Shown: positions 26,778 through 36,562, numbered from the stretch's first letter. The stretch: 64,000 nucleotides of DNA from Noviherbaspirillum soli (GCF_015352955.1 NZ_JACYOX010000030.1:1-64000); one strand, 5' to 3'. A program made the numbers and translations. Notes: generated from the sequence alone by a model not told the origin.

Positions 26778-28052
26778 TCAACCGTGCCGCTTGATCGCCC
26801 GCCAGCCAATGTCGCGCCGGAATTGCGCGCCGTCGAAATGGATGCTGTCCACCGCTGCATAAGCCTGTTTCTGCGCCATCTTGACGTTGTCGCCAAGGCC
26901 GACCACGCACAGCACCCGGCCGCCGCTGGCGGTCAGGGTGGCGCCGTCGAGGGTAGTGCCGGCATGGAAGGTCACGGATTCCGGCGTTTCATCCGGAATG
27001 CCGCTGATCACGTCGCCCTTCCTCGGCGCATCCGGATAACCGGCGGCCGCCATCACCACGCCCAGCGCGACGCGGCGGTCCCATTCCAGTTTCACCGCGT
27101 CCAGGGTGCCGTTGACCGCATGCTCCATCACCGTGACCAGGTCGGTCTTCAGGCGCGCCATGATGGGCTGGGTTTCCGGGTCGCCCATGCGGCAGTTGAA
27201 TTCCAGCGTCCTGGGCGTGCCCTGCGCATCGATCATCAGTCCCGCATACAGGAAGCCGGTGTAGGGAATGCCGTCCTGCGCCATGCCCTGGACGGTGGGC
27301 ACGATGATTTCCCGCATTACCCGGGCATGCAGCTCCGGCGTGATGATGGGCGCCGGCGAGTAGGCGCCCATGCCGCCGGTATTGGGGCCGGCGTCGTGGT
27401 CCTGCAGGCGCTTGTGGTCCTGGCTGGTGGCCAGCGGCAGGATGTTCCTGCCGTCCACCATCACGATGAAGCTGGCTTCCTCGCCGTCGAGGAATTGCTC
27501 GATCACCACGCGCGCGCCGGCGTCGCCCAGGCGGTTATCCGACAGCATCATGTCGACCGCGGCATGCGCCTCGTCGGCGGTCATGGCCACCACCACGCCC
27601 TTGCCGGCTGCCAGGCCGTCGGCCTTGATCACGATCGGCGCGCCCTGCGCGTCGATGTAGGCATGGGCGGCGGCGACGTCGGAGAAGGTCTGGTAGGCGG
27701 CGGTCGGTATGCCGTGTCGCTGCATGAAGGCCTTGGCGTAATCCTTGGAGCTTTCCAGCTGGGCTGCCTCGGCGGTCGGGCCGAATACTTTCAGGCCCTG
27801 CTCGCGGAAGATGTTGACGATGCCGGCCGCCAGCGGCGCTTCCGGGCCGACCACGGTCAGCGCGACATGTTCGCGGCGGGCGAATTCGGCCAGTTCCTTC
27901 GGGTCGGTGATGGCGATGTTGCGCAGGCGCTGGTCGAGCGCGGTGCCGCCGTTGCCCGGCGCGACATAGACGATCTGGATGCGTTCGGACTGCGCCAGCT
28001 TCCAGGCGAGGGCATGTTCGCGGCCACCGGAGCCTACAACGAGAATTTTCAT
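26778..28052 (-). CDS. purD: Phosphoribosylamine-glycine ligase
   Basis: A 424-residue ATP-grasp enzyme making glycinamide ribonucleotide in purine synthesis. The N-terminal MKILVVGSGGREHALAWKLAQS, the ATP-grasp stretch APIVIKADGLAAGKGVVVA, and EFNCRMGDPETQ (metal-binding Glu/Asn) are diagnostic, and length equals the E. coli enzyme. The start at 28052 was chosen at MKILVVG; 15 upstream in-frame codons are not family-like. yebC lies upstream on the same strand after a 93-bp gap. Confidence 0.95.
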   Translation of the reverse strand: MKILVVGSGGREHALAWKLAQSERIQIVYVAPGNGGTALDQRLRNIAITDPKELAEFARREHVALTVVGPEAPLAAGIVNIFREQGLKVFGPTAEAAQLESSKDYAKAFMQRHGIPTAAYQTFSDVAAAHAYIDAQGAPIVIKADGLAAGKGVVVAMTADEAHAAVDMMLSDNRLGDAGARVVIEQFLDGEEASFIVMVDGRNILPLATSQDHKRLQDHDAGPNTGGMGAYSPAPIITPELHARVMREIIVPTVQGMAQDGIPYTGFLYAGLMIDAQGTPRTLEFNCRMGDPETQPIMARLKTDLVTVMEHAVNGTLDAVKLEWDRRVALGVVMAAAGYPDAPRKGDVISGIPDETPESVTFHAGTTLDGATLTASGGRVLCVVGLGDNVKMAQKQAYAAVDSIHFDGAQFRRDIGWRAIKRHG

Positions 28053-28145
28053 GAGAGATGTGATGCGTTTGACTGGTGTCGGGGTCGATGGCGGCATGCC
28101 ATCGTGGCGTGTCCGGCAGCGCTGCCGGACATGGGTGCGTCAGGT

Positions 28146-28871
28146 TTATTCGTCGATCACGGCGTTGGTGTAGACCTCCTGCACGTCGTCCAGGTTTTCC
28201 AGCGCGTCCAGCAGTTTCTGCATCTTCATCGCGTCCTCGCCGGTGAATTCGGTCTCGGTGGAGGGCTTCATCGTGATCTCGGCCAGTTCCGGCTTGAAGC
28301 CGGCCTGTTCCAGCTTTTCCTTGATGGCTGCGAATTCATACGGGTCGCACAGCACCTCGAAACCGCCTTCCTCATCCTGCACCACGTCGTCGGCGCCGGC
28401 TTCCAGCGCCGCTTCCATCAGCGCGTCCTCGTTCGTGCCGGGCGCGAAGAACAGCTGGCCGCAGTGCTTGAAGAGGAAGGCCACCGAACCCTCGGTGCCC
28501 ATGTTGCCGCCGAACTTGGAGAATGCGTGCCGCACTTCGGCCACGGTGCGCACCCGGTTGTCGGTCAGGCAGTCGACGATGATCGCGGCGCCGTTCAGGC
28601 CATAGCCCTCGTAGCGGATTTCCTCGTAGTTCACGCCTTCGAGGTCGCCGGTGCCGCGCTGGATCGCGCGGGTCACGTTGTCCTTGGGCATGTTGGCGTC
28701 GGCCGCCTTCTCCACTGCCAGGCGCAGGCGCGGATTGGCGTTGGCGTCGCCGCCGCCCATGCGGGCTGCCACCGTGATTTCCTTGATCAGGCGGGTCCAG
28801 ATCTTGCCGCGCTTGGCGTCAGTGGCCGCCTTCTTGTGCTTGATGTTGGCCCATTTGCTGTGTCCTGCCAT
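28146..28871 (-). CDS. yebC: YebC/PmpR family regulator
   Basis: A 241-residue YebC-family protein starting [23 protein letters not shown], with the conserved [19 protein letters not shown] and [18 protein letters not shown]-type segments. Members have been described both as DNA-binding transcription regulators and, for some, as factors relieving ribosome stalling at proline-rich motifs; the sequence cannot decide. It is the first gene of a yebC-purD unit and is divergent from the HerA-like gene. Confidence 0.92.
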   Translation of the reverse strand: MAGHSKWANIKHKKAATDAKRGKIWTRLIKEITVAARMGGGDANANPRLRLAVEKAADANMPKDNVTRAIQRGTGDLEGVNYEEIRYEGYGLNGAAIIVDCLTDNRVRTVAEVRHAFSKFGGNMGTEGSVAFLFKHCGQLFFAPGTNEDALMEAALEAGADDVVQDEEGGFEVLCDPYEFAAIKEKLEQAGFKPELAEITMKPSTETEFTGEDAMKMQKLLDALENLDDVQEVYTNAVIDE

Positions 28872-29022
28872 AACGCTACTTTCCAGAAGAGGTTGCGGGA
28901 CGCGAAGAACGCAAAATATAAACCGGCGTCCGGTTTAGAATCGGTTCCTGCCATCCCTGAAAAATATCGCCGATTCTAACATACGGCCCTTGTCCCAATT
29001 TCCTCAGAACAGGCCCAAAACC

Positions 29023-30552
29023 ATGCCACATCCGCTCCTGATCGCAAAAAACCAGACCCACGAGTTGCTGCTGCTGCCGCAGCTGGTCAACCGGCACGGC
29101 AGCATCACCGGCGCCACCGGCACCGGCAAGACGGTGACCTTGCAGGTGATTGCCGAATCGCTCTCGAAAATCGGCGTGCCGGTGTTCATGGCCGACGTAA
29201 AGGGCGACCTGTCCGGCCTTGCCAAGGCCGGCGCGCCGAATCCGAAGATCAGCGAGCGCCTGGCGGCGCTGGGCCTGGACGAGCCTCAGTGGGCCGGCTG
29301 TCCGACCACCTTCTGGGATGTTTATGGCGAGCAGGGCCATCCGGTGCGGGCGACGATTTCCGATCTTGGGCCGCTCTTGCTGTCGCGCATGCTCAACCTG
29401 AACGACGTGCAGGAAGGCGTGCTGCAGCTGGTGTTCAAGATCGCCGACGACAATGGCCTGCTGCTTCTGGACCTGAAGGACCTGCGGGCGATGCTGCAGC
29501 ATGTCGGCGAGAACGCCGCCTCGTTCCAGACCGAGTACGGCAATGTCTCGGCCGCCAGCATCGGCGCGATCCAGCGCGGGATGGTGGCCATCGAGGAGCA
29601 GGGCGGCGACCGGTTCTTCGGCGAGCCCATGCTCAATATCGAAGACCTGATGCAGACCGATGGCAACGGCCATGGCGTGATCAACATCCTGGCGGCCGAC
29701 AAGCTGCTCAATGCGCCGCGGCTGTATTCCACCTTCCTGCTGTGGATGCTGTCGGAACTGTTCGAGCATTTGCCGGAAGTGGGCGACGTCGACAAGCCGC
29801 GCCTGGTGTTCTTCTTCGACGAGGCCCACCTGCTGTTCGACGACGCGCCGCGCCCGCTGCTGCAGAAGATCGAGCAGGTGGTGCGGCTGATCCGCTCCAA
29901 GGGCGTGGGCGTGTACTTCGTGACGCAAAATCCGATCGACATTCCCGACACGGTGCTGGGCCAGCTCGGCAACCGGGTGCAGCATGCGCTGCGCGCCTAC
30001 ACGCCGCGCGACCGCAAGGCGGTGCAGGCCGCCGCCGAGACCTTCCGGCCCAATCCGGACCTGGACGTGGTGCAGGTGATCAGCGAAATGGGCGTGGGCG
30101 AGGCGCTGGTGTCCTTCCTGGACGCCAAGGGCCGGCCGGAGCCGGTGCAGCGCGCCTTCATCCTGCCGCCGGCATCGCAGATCGGGCCGATCACGCCGGC
30201 GGAGAGGCAGGCGGCGCAGGCCGGCTCGCTGGTGGCCGGCGTCTATGAAGCCGCGATCGACCGCGAGTCGGCCTATGAAGTGTTGAAAGGCCGCAGCGCC
30301 ACCCGCGCGCCGGTGAAGAACGAGCGGGCGGTGCCGGGGCCGACGCCGCCGGCGCCCGCGCCGTCCGGCGGGCCTTCGGTCAGCGACCGGGTGCAGGATG
30401 CGCTGGGCGGCTTGCTCGGCGGTGGCGGCGGCAGCCGGCGCAAGGACACGGTGGTGGAAGCCATCGTCAAGTCGGCGGCGCGCTCGATCGGCTCCAGCGT
30501 CGGCAGGGAATTGATCCGCGGCGTGCTGGGCTCGCTGCTCAAGCGCAAGTGA
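29023..30552 (+). CDS. HerA-like ATPase, DUF853/YjgR family
   Basis: A 509-residue P-loop ATPase of the HerA/FtsK superclass. Walker A is [10 protein letters not shown] near residue 25, Walker B is [13 protein letters not shown], and the arginine-finger region [34 protein letters not shown] follows. A C-terminal Pro/Ala linker and glycine-rich patch ([13 protein letters not shown]) precede a short amphipathic tail. YjgR proteins are predicted DNA translocases of unknown role and are not paired here with a NurA nuclease. ATG 29023 ([14 protein letters not shown]) fits the family; TTG 28990 would add 11 residues. Confidence 0.87.
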   Translation: MPHPLLIAKNQTHELLLLPQLVNRHGSITGATGTGKTVTLQVIAESLSKIGVPVFMADVKGDLSGLAKAGAPNPKISERLAALGLDEPQWAGCPTTFWDVYGEQGHPVRATISDLGPLLLSRMLNLNDVQEGVLQLVFKIADDNGLLLLDLKDLRAMLQHVGENAASFQTEYGNVSAASIGAIQRGMVAIEEQGGDRFFGEPMLNIEDLMQTDGNGHGVINILAADKLLNAPRLYSTFLLWMLSELFEHLPEVGDVDKPRLVFFFDEAHLLFDDAPRPLLQKIEQVVRLIRSKGVGVYFVTQNPIDIPDTVLGQLGNRVQHALRAYTPRDRKAVQAAAETFRPNPDLDVVQVISEMGVGEALVSFLDAKGRPEPVQRAFILPPASQIGPITPAERQAAQAGSLVAGVYEAAIDRESAYEVLKGRSATRAPVKNERAVPGPTPPAPAPSGGPSVSDRVQDALGGLLGGGGGSRRKDTVVEAIVKSAARSIGSSVGRELIRGVLGSLLKRK

Positions 30553-30574
30553 CGGTTAGCGGTTAGCGGTTCGG

Positions 30575-30632
30575 AAACCGGCAAGCCTGGCATCGTGCCC
30601 CCAGGCAAAGTTCGATTGCCGGTTTTCTTTTA
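30575..30632 (+). terminator. Intrinsic terminator after the HerA-like gene
   Basis: A long hairpin: AAACCGGCAA (30575-30584) pairs with TTGCCGGTTT (30616-30625), an inner GCCTGG/CCAGGC pair extends the stem, and a T-rich tail follows. Just upstream, GGTTAGC is tandemly repeated (30555-30570). Confidence 0.8.
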
Positions 30633-30642
30633 CAATTCGTCA

Positions 30643-31557
30643 ATGACTTCTTCCTCCGTTTCACTGCCGGCGCAGCGCCAGGCTTTCCTGGCCGGGCTGG
30701 CAATCGCCGTCGGTGGCGCCGTGCTGTTCTCCACCAAGGCGATCGTCGCCAAGCTGATTTACCGTTACCCGGTCGACGCCGTCACCCTGATCGGCTTCCG
30801 CATGCTGTTCTCGCTGCCCTTCTTCGCAGTGGTGGCGATCTGGCATGCGCGCCGCTCGCCGGCGCTGTCCGGCAGCGACCGGCTGCGGATCGCCTTTCTC
30901 GGCCTTCTCGGCTATTACCTGTCGAGCTTCCTCGATTTCCTGGGGCTGCAATACATCAGCGCCGGCCTGGAGCGGCTGATCTTGTTCCTGACGCCGTCCT
31001 TCGTGCTGCTGATCTCGGTGTTTTTCCTGCACAAGAAGATCGGCCGGCTGGAATGGGGCGCGCTGCTGGTGTCCTATTCCGGCACGGTGCTGGTGTTCCT
31101 GCACGACGCCCGCACCGGCGGCGCCAACGTGCCGCTCGGCGGCGCCTTCGTGCTGGGCAGCGCGATCACCTATGCGATCTACCTGCTGATGTCGGGAGAA
31201 CTGGTGCGCCGGGTCGGGCCGATGCGGCTGGTGGCCTATGCGATGTGCGTTTCCAGCTTTGCATGCATACTTCAGTTCCTGGTGTTGAAGCCCATAGTCA
31301 TGCTGGTGCAACCGGCGCCGGTGTATGGGCTGTCGCTGGTCAATGCGGTGTTCTGCACGGTGCTGCCGGTGTTCCTGACCATGATCGCGGTGGCCCGCAT
31401 CGGCGCGCCGACGGTGTCCCTGACGGGCATGGTCGGTCCGGTGTCGACACTGTTTCTGGGGGCCTGGGTGCTGGGCGAACCAATTACGGCAATCCAGCTG
31501 GCCGGCACCGCGCTGGTACTGGCTGGCATTTATTTACTCTCTAAAAAGAAAGCGTAG
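30643..31557 (+). CDS. EamA/DMT family transporter
   Basis: A 304-residue inner-membrane protein with ten hydrophobic helices in two homologous halves (the EamA repeat), a member of the drug/metabolite transporter superfamily. The first helix GLAIAVGGAVLFSTKAIVAKLIYRY and the last AGTALVLAGIYLLSKKKA are typical. Substrate unknown; relatives export amino acids or metabolites. The ATG at 30643 is the first after the terminator hairpin. The SDR gene follows nine bases after the stop, suggesting an operon. Confidence 0.85.
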   Translation: MTSSSVSLPAQRQAFLAGLAIAVGGAVLFSTKAIVAKLIYRYPVDAVTLIGFRMLFSLPFFAVVAIWHARRSPALSGSDRLRIAFLGLLGYYLSSFLDFLGLQYISAGLERLILFLTPSFVLLISVFFLHKKIGRLEWGALLVSYSGTVLVFLHDARTGGANVPLGGAFVLGSAITYAIYLLMSGELVRRVGPMRLVAYAMCVSSFACILQFLVLKPIVMLVQPAPVYGLSLVNAVFCTVLPVFLTMIAVARIGAPTVSLTGMVGPVSTLFLGAWVLGEPITAIQLAGTALVLAGIYLLSKKKA

Positions 31558-31565
31558 GAAGAGAC

Positions 31566-32345
31566 ATGGATCTGGGAATCAAGGGCAAGACCGCGCTGGT
31601 ATGCGGCGCATCCAAGGGACTGGGCAAGGGCTGCGCCGAGGCGCTGGCCGCCGACGGCGTGAACCTGGTGCTGGTGGCGCGCAATGCCGAGGCGCTGGAA
31701 AAGACCGCCGAGGAAATCCGCCGCGCCCATGGCGTCAACGTCACCGCGGTGGCGGCCGACATCACCACGCCGGAAGGCCGGGCGCAGGCGCTGGCCGCCT
31801 GCCCGGCGCCGGACATCCTGGTCACCAATGCCGGCGGCCCGCCGACCGGCGACTTCCGCGACTGGGGCCGCGAGCAGTGGATCGCCGCGCTGGACGCCAA
31901 CATGCTCACGCCGATCGAACTGATCAAGGCCACCGTCGACGGCATGATCAGCCGCGGCTTCGGCCGCATCGTCAACATCACGTCGAGCGCGGTGAAGGCG
32001 CCGATCGATGTGCTGGGCCTGTCCAATGGCGCCCGTTCCGGCCTGACCGGCTTCGTCGCCGGCATCGCCCGCAAGACCGTGGCGCACAATGTCACCATCA
32101 ACAACCTGCTGCCGGGGCCGTTCGACACCGACCGCCTGGGCGCCACCATGGCCGGCGCGGCCAAGGCCAGCGGCAAGAGCATCGATGAAGTCAAGGAAGC
32201 GCGCCGCAAGCAGAATCCGGCGCAGCGCTTCGGCACTGCGGCCGAATTCGGCGCCTTCTGCGCTTTCATGTGCAGCGCCCATGCCGGCTACATGACCGGG
32301 CAGAACATCCTGCTCGACGGCGGCGCCTATCCGGGCACCTTTTAA
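31566..32345 (+). CDS. SDR family oxidoreductase with a non-canonical active site (FabG-like)
   Basis: A 259-residue short-chain dehydrogenase/reductase fold. The cofactor motif is present as CGASKGLGKG (residues 13-22) and NAGG at 88-91. The catalytic serine lies in NITSSAV (S140/S141), but where the Tyr-x3-Lys pair should be, the sequence reads SNGAR (153-157), so both Tyr and Lys are replaced. This matches the known subgroup of BKR-like SDRs lacking the canonical tetrad; catalysis may differ or be lost. It precedes a quinone oxidoreductase gene by 15 bp, with a GGAGCGAG site in the gap. Confidence 0.85.
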   Translation: MDLGIKGKTALVCGASKGLGKGCAEALAADGVNLVLVARNAEALEKTAEEIRRAHGVNVTAVAADITTPEGRAQALAACPAPDILVTNAGGPPTGDFRDWGREQWIAALDANMLTPIELIKATVDGMISRGFGRIVNITSSAVKAPIDVLGLSNGARSGLTGFVAGIARKTVAHNVTINNLLPGPFDTDRLGATMAGAAKASGKSIDEVKEARRKQNPAQRFGTAAEFGAFCAFMCSAHAGYMTGQNILLDGGAYPGTF

Positions 32346-32360
32346 TTCAGGAGCGAGAAC

Positions 32361-33335
32361 ATGACCAAAGCGATCAGGATCTTCAAGACTGGCGGACCAG
32401 AAGTAATGGAATATGTCGACGTCGAGGTCGGCGAGCCGGGGCCGGGCGAGGCGCGGGTGCGGCACCATGCCTGCGGCCTGAACTATATCGATGTCTACTT
32501 CCGCACCGGCCTGTATCCGCAGCAACTGCCGGCCGGCCTGGGCATGGAAGGCGCCGGCGTGGTGGAAGCGGTGGGCGAGGGCGTCACGCATGTGAAGCCG
32601 GGCGACCGCGTCGCCTATGCCGCCCGTCCGCCCGGCGCCTATGCCGAGGCGCGGGTGATGCCGGCGGCGGTGCTGGTGAAGCTGCCGGACAACATCGACT
32701 TCGAAACCGGCGCGGCCATGATGCTGCAGGGCCTCACGGTGCAGTACCTGTTCCGCCGCACCTTCCCGCTCAAGGGCGGCGAGACCATCCTGTTCCACGC
32801 GGCTGCCGGCGGCGTCGGCCTGATCGCCTGCCAGTGGGCGCGCGCGCTGGGCGTGAACCTGATCGGCACGGTAGGCTCGGACCAGAAGGGCGAGCTGGCC
32901 AAACAGCATGGCGCAGCCCATGTGATCAACTACAACAAGGAAAACTTCGTCGAGCGCGTCAAGGAAATCACCGGCGGGCGCGGCGTGCCGGTGGTGTATG
33001 ACTCGATCGGCGCCGATACCTTCACCGGCTCGCTGGACTGCCTGTCGCCGCTGGGCACCATGGTCAGCTTCGGCAGCGCGTCCGGCCCGGTGCCGCCGTT
33101 CAGCCTGAACGAGCTGGCTTCGCGCGGCTCGCTGTTCATCACCCGGCCGACCCTGTTCACCTACAGCGCGAAGCGGGAAGACCTGGAAGCAATGGCGGCC
33201 GACCTGTTCGACGTGGTCGGCAGCGGCAAGGTCAGGATCGAGATCAACCAGCGCTATGCATTGAAGGATGCGGCACAGGCGCATATCGATCTCGAAGGCC
33301 GCAAGACCACCGGTTCCACCATCCTGCTGCCATGA
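32361..33335 (+). CDS. qor: Zinc-independent quinone oxidoreductase (zeta-crystallin type)
   Basis: A 324-residue medium-chain reductase. The NADPH motif AAAGGVGLIACQWARALG lies in the middle, and the N-terminal HHACGLNYIDVYFRTGLYP and LGMEGAGVV are typical of QOR; zinc-binding cysteines of alcohol dehydrogenases are absent. It reduces quinones by one electron with NADPH in the cytoplasm. It sits directly downstream of the SDR gene, and a small membrane protein gene follows after seven bases. Confidence 0.9.
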   Translation: MTKAIRIFKTGGPEVMEYVDVEVGEPGPGEARVRHHACGLNYIDVYFRTGLYPQQLPAGLGMEGAGVVEAVGEGVTHVKPGDRVAYAARPPGAYAEARVMPAAVLVKLPDNIDFETGAAMMLQGLTVQYLFRRTFPLKGGETILFHAAAGGVGLIACQWARALGVNLIGTVGSDQKGELAKQHGAAHVINYNKENFVERVKEITGGRGVPVVYDSIGADTFTGSLDCLSPLGTMVSFGSASGPVPPFSLNELASRGSLFITRPTLFTYSAKREDLEAMAADLFDVVGSGKVRIEINQRYALKDAAQAHIDLEGRKTTGSTILLP

Positions 33336-33342
33336 GCACGAG

Positions 33343-33513
33343 ATGAACGAGCAAGGCAGAGAGCCCGGCGGCAATCCGATGAACCATCCGGAAGAGCAGC
33401 CTACCGGCACCGACGGCATGCCGAAGTTCGGTCGGCTTCTTATCGTGCTGATCCTGGTGGTGCTGGTGATCGGGCTGGTGACCTGGGCGTCGGAAAAGTA
33501 TCTGTCGTACTGA
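33343..33513 (+). CDS. Small single-pass membrane protein (56 residues)
   Basis: A short gene directly after qor. Residues 1-30 are hydrophilic (Pro, Gly, Glu), then one strongly hydrophobic helix RLLIVLILVVLVIGLVTWA, then a charged end SEKYLSY. The codon pattern is that of the host, and the tight spacing suggests translation from the same mRNA. Function unknown. The Shine-Dalgarno is weak, so translation is plausible rather than certain. Confidence 0.5.
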   Translation: MNEQGREPGGNPMNHPEEQPTGTDGMPKFGRLLIVLILVVLVIGLVTWASEKYLSY

Positions 33514-33540
33514 CCCGCCCACTGCATGGCCTGCGCGCCG

Positions 33541-35244
33541 TCAGCGCACGGCCATCAGGTACAGCAGCAGCAGGTTGAGCACGATGGACACCGCCGCCAC
33601 CGCCCGCCACAGCATGGCCGGGTCACGCCGGGCCAGCGGCACCGCCGCCGGAGCGGGCAGCGGCCTGCTGGCGCCCCGTTCCAGCGCCAGCAGGAATTCC
33701 TCGGCGGTCTCGAAGCGGTCTGCCGGGTTTTTCGCCACTGCCTTGAGCAGCACATTCTCCAGCCACAGCGGCACGTCCGGCCGATAGCGCGTGGGCGGCG
33801 CCGGCTCGCCGAAACGCGGCCGCTGGAAGGGCTCGATCTCGCCGTACGGATACTGGCGGGTCAGCATCAGGTACAAGGTCACGCCGACGGCATAGACATC
33901 GGTCTGGCGTGACGGCACCGCGTTGTCATATTGTTCCGGCGCCAGGAAGGACGGCGTGCCGGCCTGCGGCGCCGAGGCGCCGGCGCCGGCTTCCAGGCCG
34001 GACTGGGCCACGCCCAGGTCGAGCACGCGCAGCTCGCCGTCGTCGCCCAGATGCACATTGGCCGGCTTGATGTCGCGGTGAATGATGCTGCGCCGGTGCA
34101 GCGCGCCCAGCGCGCGCACCAGGCGGCTGCCTTCGGTGACGACTTCCGGAATCGTGAAATGGCGGCCGCCATCCAGGTGCTGCTGCAGCGTCGCGCCGTC
34201 ATGCCAGGTGCTCAGGTAGTAAAGGCAGCTGCGCTCGGACAGCGTCACCACCTGCGGGAAGAAGCGCGCCACCGCGCGCCGCGCCAGCCATTCCTCATGC
34301 GCGAAGGCCGAGCGCTCCGCCGGGTCGTTGTCGCGCTCCGGCTGCAGGGTTTTCAGCACCAGCCTGCGGCCCGTGGCCGGGTCGCGCACCCGGTACAGCA
34401 GGGTGGCGCGGGAGGCATGGACCTGTTCCTCCACCACCAGGCCATCCAGGCTCTGGCCCGGCTTGAGCCGTGGCGGCAGCGGCAGGTGCCGTGTGGTGGC
34501 CAGCGCGTCGCGCAGGTCAGCCTCGGGCAGGGCGTCGATGCGGATCACCAGTGCGCTCAGGTTGTCGCGCGTGCCGGCCTGCTGCGCCGCCTGCAGCAGG
34601 CCTTGCGCGGCGCTTTCCGCGTCGGCTGTGGCCAGCGCCAGCAAGGACAACTGGCGGTTGATTTCATACTCGGTCAGCGCGCTCCACAGGCCGTCGGTCG
34701 CCAGCAGGAACACATCGCCGACGCGGCACTCGCCCATGCCGTGGTCGATGGCGATGCGGGTATCGAGCCCGACCGCGCGCGTCAGCACATGCTGCATTTC
34801 CGGCTTGTCCCACACATGGTCGGTGGTGAGCCGCTCCAGCCTGCCGGCGCGCAGCAGGTAGAGCCGGGTGTCGCCGACATGCGAGAAATAATAGAAATTG
34901 CCGCGCAGGACCAGCGCCGTCAGCGTGGTGGCCATGCCGGCCAGTTCCGGGCGCTTGGTGCCCTGGCTCTGGACCCAGCTGTTGACCGCGGTGATGACCT
35001 TTTGCAGGCACTGCGTCACCGGCCAGGTGTCGGGCGTGGCGTAGTAGTCCGACAGCAGGTTGCGCACCGTGAATTCGGCCGCCTCGCGGCCGCCGTCGTT
35101 GCCCGACACGCCATCGGCGATCGCGGCGATCAGGCCTTTGGTGCTGCGCTCGGGCTCGTTGGGCGTGACCATGCCGACAAAGTCTTCATTGCTGGCGCGC
35201 GGGCCGGGATGGGTGCTGTGGGCTGCGGTAACGGTCAGGGGCAT
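33541..35244 (-). CDS. Fused PP2C-type phosphatase and Ser/Thr protein kinase with C-terminal membrane anchor
   Basis: A 567-residue signalling protein. Residues 1-235 are a PP2C phosphatase with metal aspartates in SNEDF (D21), IADGVSG (D44) and FLLATDGLW, plus GTRDNLSAL. Residues about 265-525 are a Hanks-type kinase: the ATP lysine in RRLVLKTLQPE, catalytic loop HRDIKPANVHL, and DLG in place of DFG. One transmembrane helix (AVAAVSIVLNLLLLYLMAV) ends the protein, so both domains face the cytoplasm. The same fusion lies next to nitrate transport and nirBD genes in Pseudomonas, implying control of nitrate assimilation. The start at 35244 gives a normal PP2C beginning. Confidence 0.88.
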   Translation of the reverse strand: MPLTVTAAHSTHPGPRASNEDFVGMVTPNEPERSTKGLIAAIADGVSGNDGGREAAEFTVRNLLSDYYATPDTWPVTQCLQKVITAVNSWVQSQGTKRPELAGMATTLTALVLRGNFYYFSHVGDTRLYLLRAGRLERLTTDHVWDKPEMQHVLTRAVGLDTRIAIDHGMGECRVGDVFLLATDGLWSALTEYEINRQLSLLALATADAESAAQGLLQAAQQAGTRDNLSALVIRIDALPEADLRDALATTRHLPLPPRLKPGQSLDGLVVEEQVHASRATLLYRVRDPATGRRLVLKTLQPERDNDPAERSAFAHEEWLARRAVARFFPQVVTLSERSCLYYLSTWHDGATLQQHLDGGRHFTIPEVVTEGSRLVRALGALHRRSIIHRDIKPANVHLGDDGELRVLDLGVAQSGLEAGAGASAPQAGTPSFLAPEQYDNAVPSRQTDVYAVGVTLYLMLTRQYPYGEIEPFQRPRFGEPAPPTRYRPDVPLWLENVLLKAVAKNPADRFETAEEFLLALERGASRPLPAPAAVPLARRDPAMLWRAVAAVSIVLNLLLLYLMAVR

Positions 35245-35347
35245 GTTGCTTGGCGCTGGAATGGCGGGCGGGAAGCGAATCGCAGTATGAAGGAAAAACG
35301 GCCGGGGCAGCATCCCGCTGCCACCGGCCGCGCAGGCGCCTGATGGA

Positions 35348-36562
35348 TCAGATCCTGGCCGTCGTCATCGCCGCGCTGCCCCAGGTGGTGCGCCAGCGGC
35401 CCTTCACCACCGACAGGCCGACCAGCGCCAGCAGCGCCAGCGAGGCGAAGATGGTCAGGCCGAGCTGATAGCTGCCGGTCATCTGCCTGGAAAAGCCGAG
35501 GCTGGAGGCGAGATAGAAGCCGCCGACGCCGCCGGCCATGCCGACCAGGCCCGTCATCACGCCGATCTCCTTGCGAAAGCGCTGCGGCACCAGCTGGAAC
35601 ACCGCGCCGTTGCCGGTGCCCAGCGCCAGCATCGCCAGCACGAATACCACCACGGCCATCGCCGCCGAAGGCAGGCCAAAGCTGGCGATGAACAGGAACA
35701 GCGCGGCCAGCAGGTACATGATGGACAGGGTCTTGATGCCGCCGATGCGGTCGGCCATGCGCCCGCCCAGGGGCCGCACCAGCGAGCCGGCGAAGACGCA
35801 GGCGGCGGTGAAGTAGCCGGCGGTCACCGGCGACAGGCCGTACTGGCCATTGAAGTAGATCGCCAGCGACGAGGCCAGCCCGGAAAAGCCGCCGAAGGTC
35901 ACGCCATAGAAGAACATGAACCACCAGGCGTCCCTGTCTTTCAACACATGCAGGTATTCCACCAGCGATTTCGGCGGCGGCGCAGAGGGCGCGTCCTTGG
36001 CGAAGATCAGGTAGACCGCCAGCGCCACGCCGAGCGGTATCAGGCACAGGCCGAACACGTTCTGCCAGCCGAAGGCCATCGCCAGCGCCGGCGCGAACAG
36101 GGCGGCGAAGGCGGTGCCGGAGTTGCCGGCGCCGGCAATGCCCAGCGCCGTGCCCTGGTGCTCGGGCGGATACCAGCGCGAAGCCAGCGGCAGCGCCACC
36201 GCGAAGGCCGCGCCAGCCATGCCGAGCAGGATGCCCAGGGTCAGCATGCTGTGATAGCTGTCGAGCTTGCCCAGCCAGGCCCAGGTCAGGCCGGCCAGCA
36301 CCACCAGCTGGCCGATCAGGCCGGCCTTCTTGGGTTTCAGGTGGTCGACCAGCACGCCCATCACGATACGCAGCAAGGCGCCGGCCAGCAGCGGCGTGGC
36401 CACCATCAGGCCCTTTTGCGCTGCGGTCAGCCCGAGATCCTTCGAGATCTGCACGGCCAGCGGGCCGAGTATCACCCAGACCATGAAGCTGAGATCGAAG
36501 TAGAAGAATGCGGCCAGCAGGGTAGGGGTATGCCCTGCTTTCCAGAATGAGGTTTTTTGCAT
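35348..36562 (-). CDS. Nitrate/nitrite MFS transporter (NarK/NasA type)
   Basis: A 404-residue, 12-helix transporter. The nitrate-porter signatures are seen as GAGNSGTAFAALFAP and GLVGMAGGVGGFYL, with the substrate arginines in LLRIVMG and LVRPLGGRMADRIGG. It imports nitrate for the assimilatory enzymes encoded divergently. The start at 36562 (MQKTSFWKAGHTPTLLAAF) fits the family although its Shine-Dalgarno is weak. The kinase/phosphatase gene lies downstream on the same strand after 103 bp. Confidence 0.88.
   Translation of the reverse strand: MQKTSFWKAGHTPTLLAAFFYFDLSFMVWVILGPLAVQISKDLGLTAAQKGLMVATPLLAGALLRIVMGVLVDHLKPKKAGLIGQLVVLAGLTWAWLGKLDSYHSMLTLGILLGMAGAAFAVALPLASRWYPPEHQGTALGIAGAGNSGTAFAALFAPALAMAFGWQNVFGLCLIPLGVALAVYLIFAKDAPSAPPPKSLVEYLHVLKDRDAWWFMFFYGVTFGGFSGLASSLAIYFNGQYGLSPVTAGYFTAACVFAGSLVRPLGGRMADRIGGIKTLSIMYLLAALFLFIASFGLPSAAMAVVVFVLAMLALGTGNGAVFQLVPQRFRKEIGVMTGLVGMAGGVGGFYLASSLGFSRQMTGSYQLGLTIFASLALLALVGLSVVKGRWRTTWGSAAMTTARI

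Noticed and set aside
26784-28979. 731-codon open frame opposite purD and yebC
   Set aside because: It covers two well-recognised genes on the other strand and has no coherent domain; a GC-bias artefact.
31530-33527. 665-codon open frame opposite the SDR and qor genes
   Set aside because: Covers two intact genes in the other direction; low-complexity Asp/Ala/Arg/His composition.
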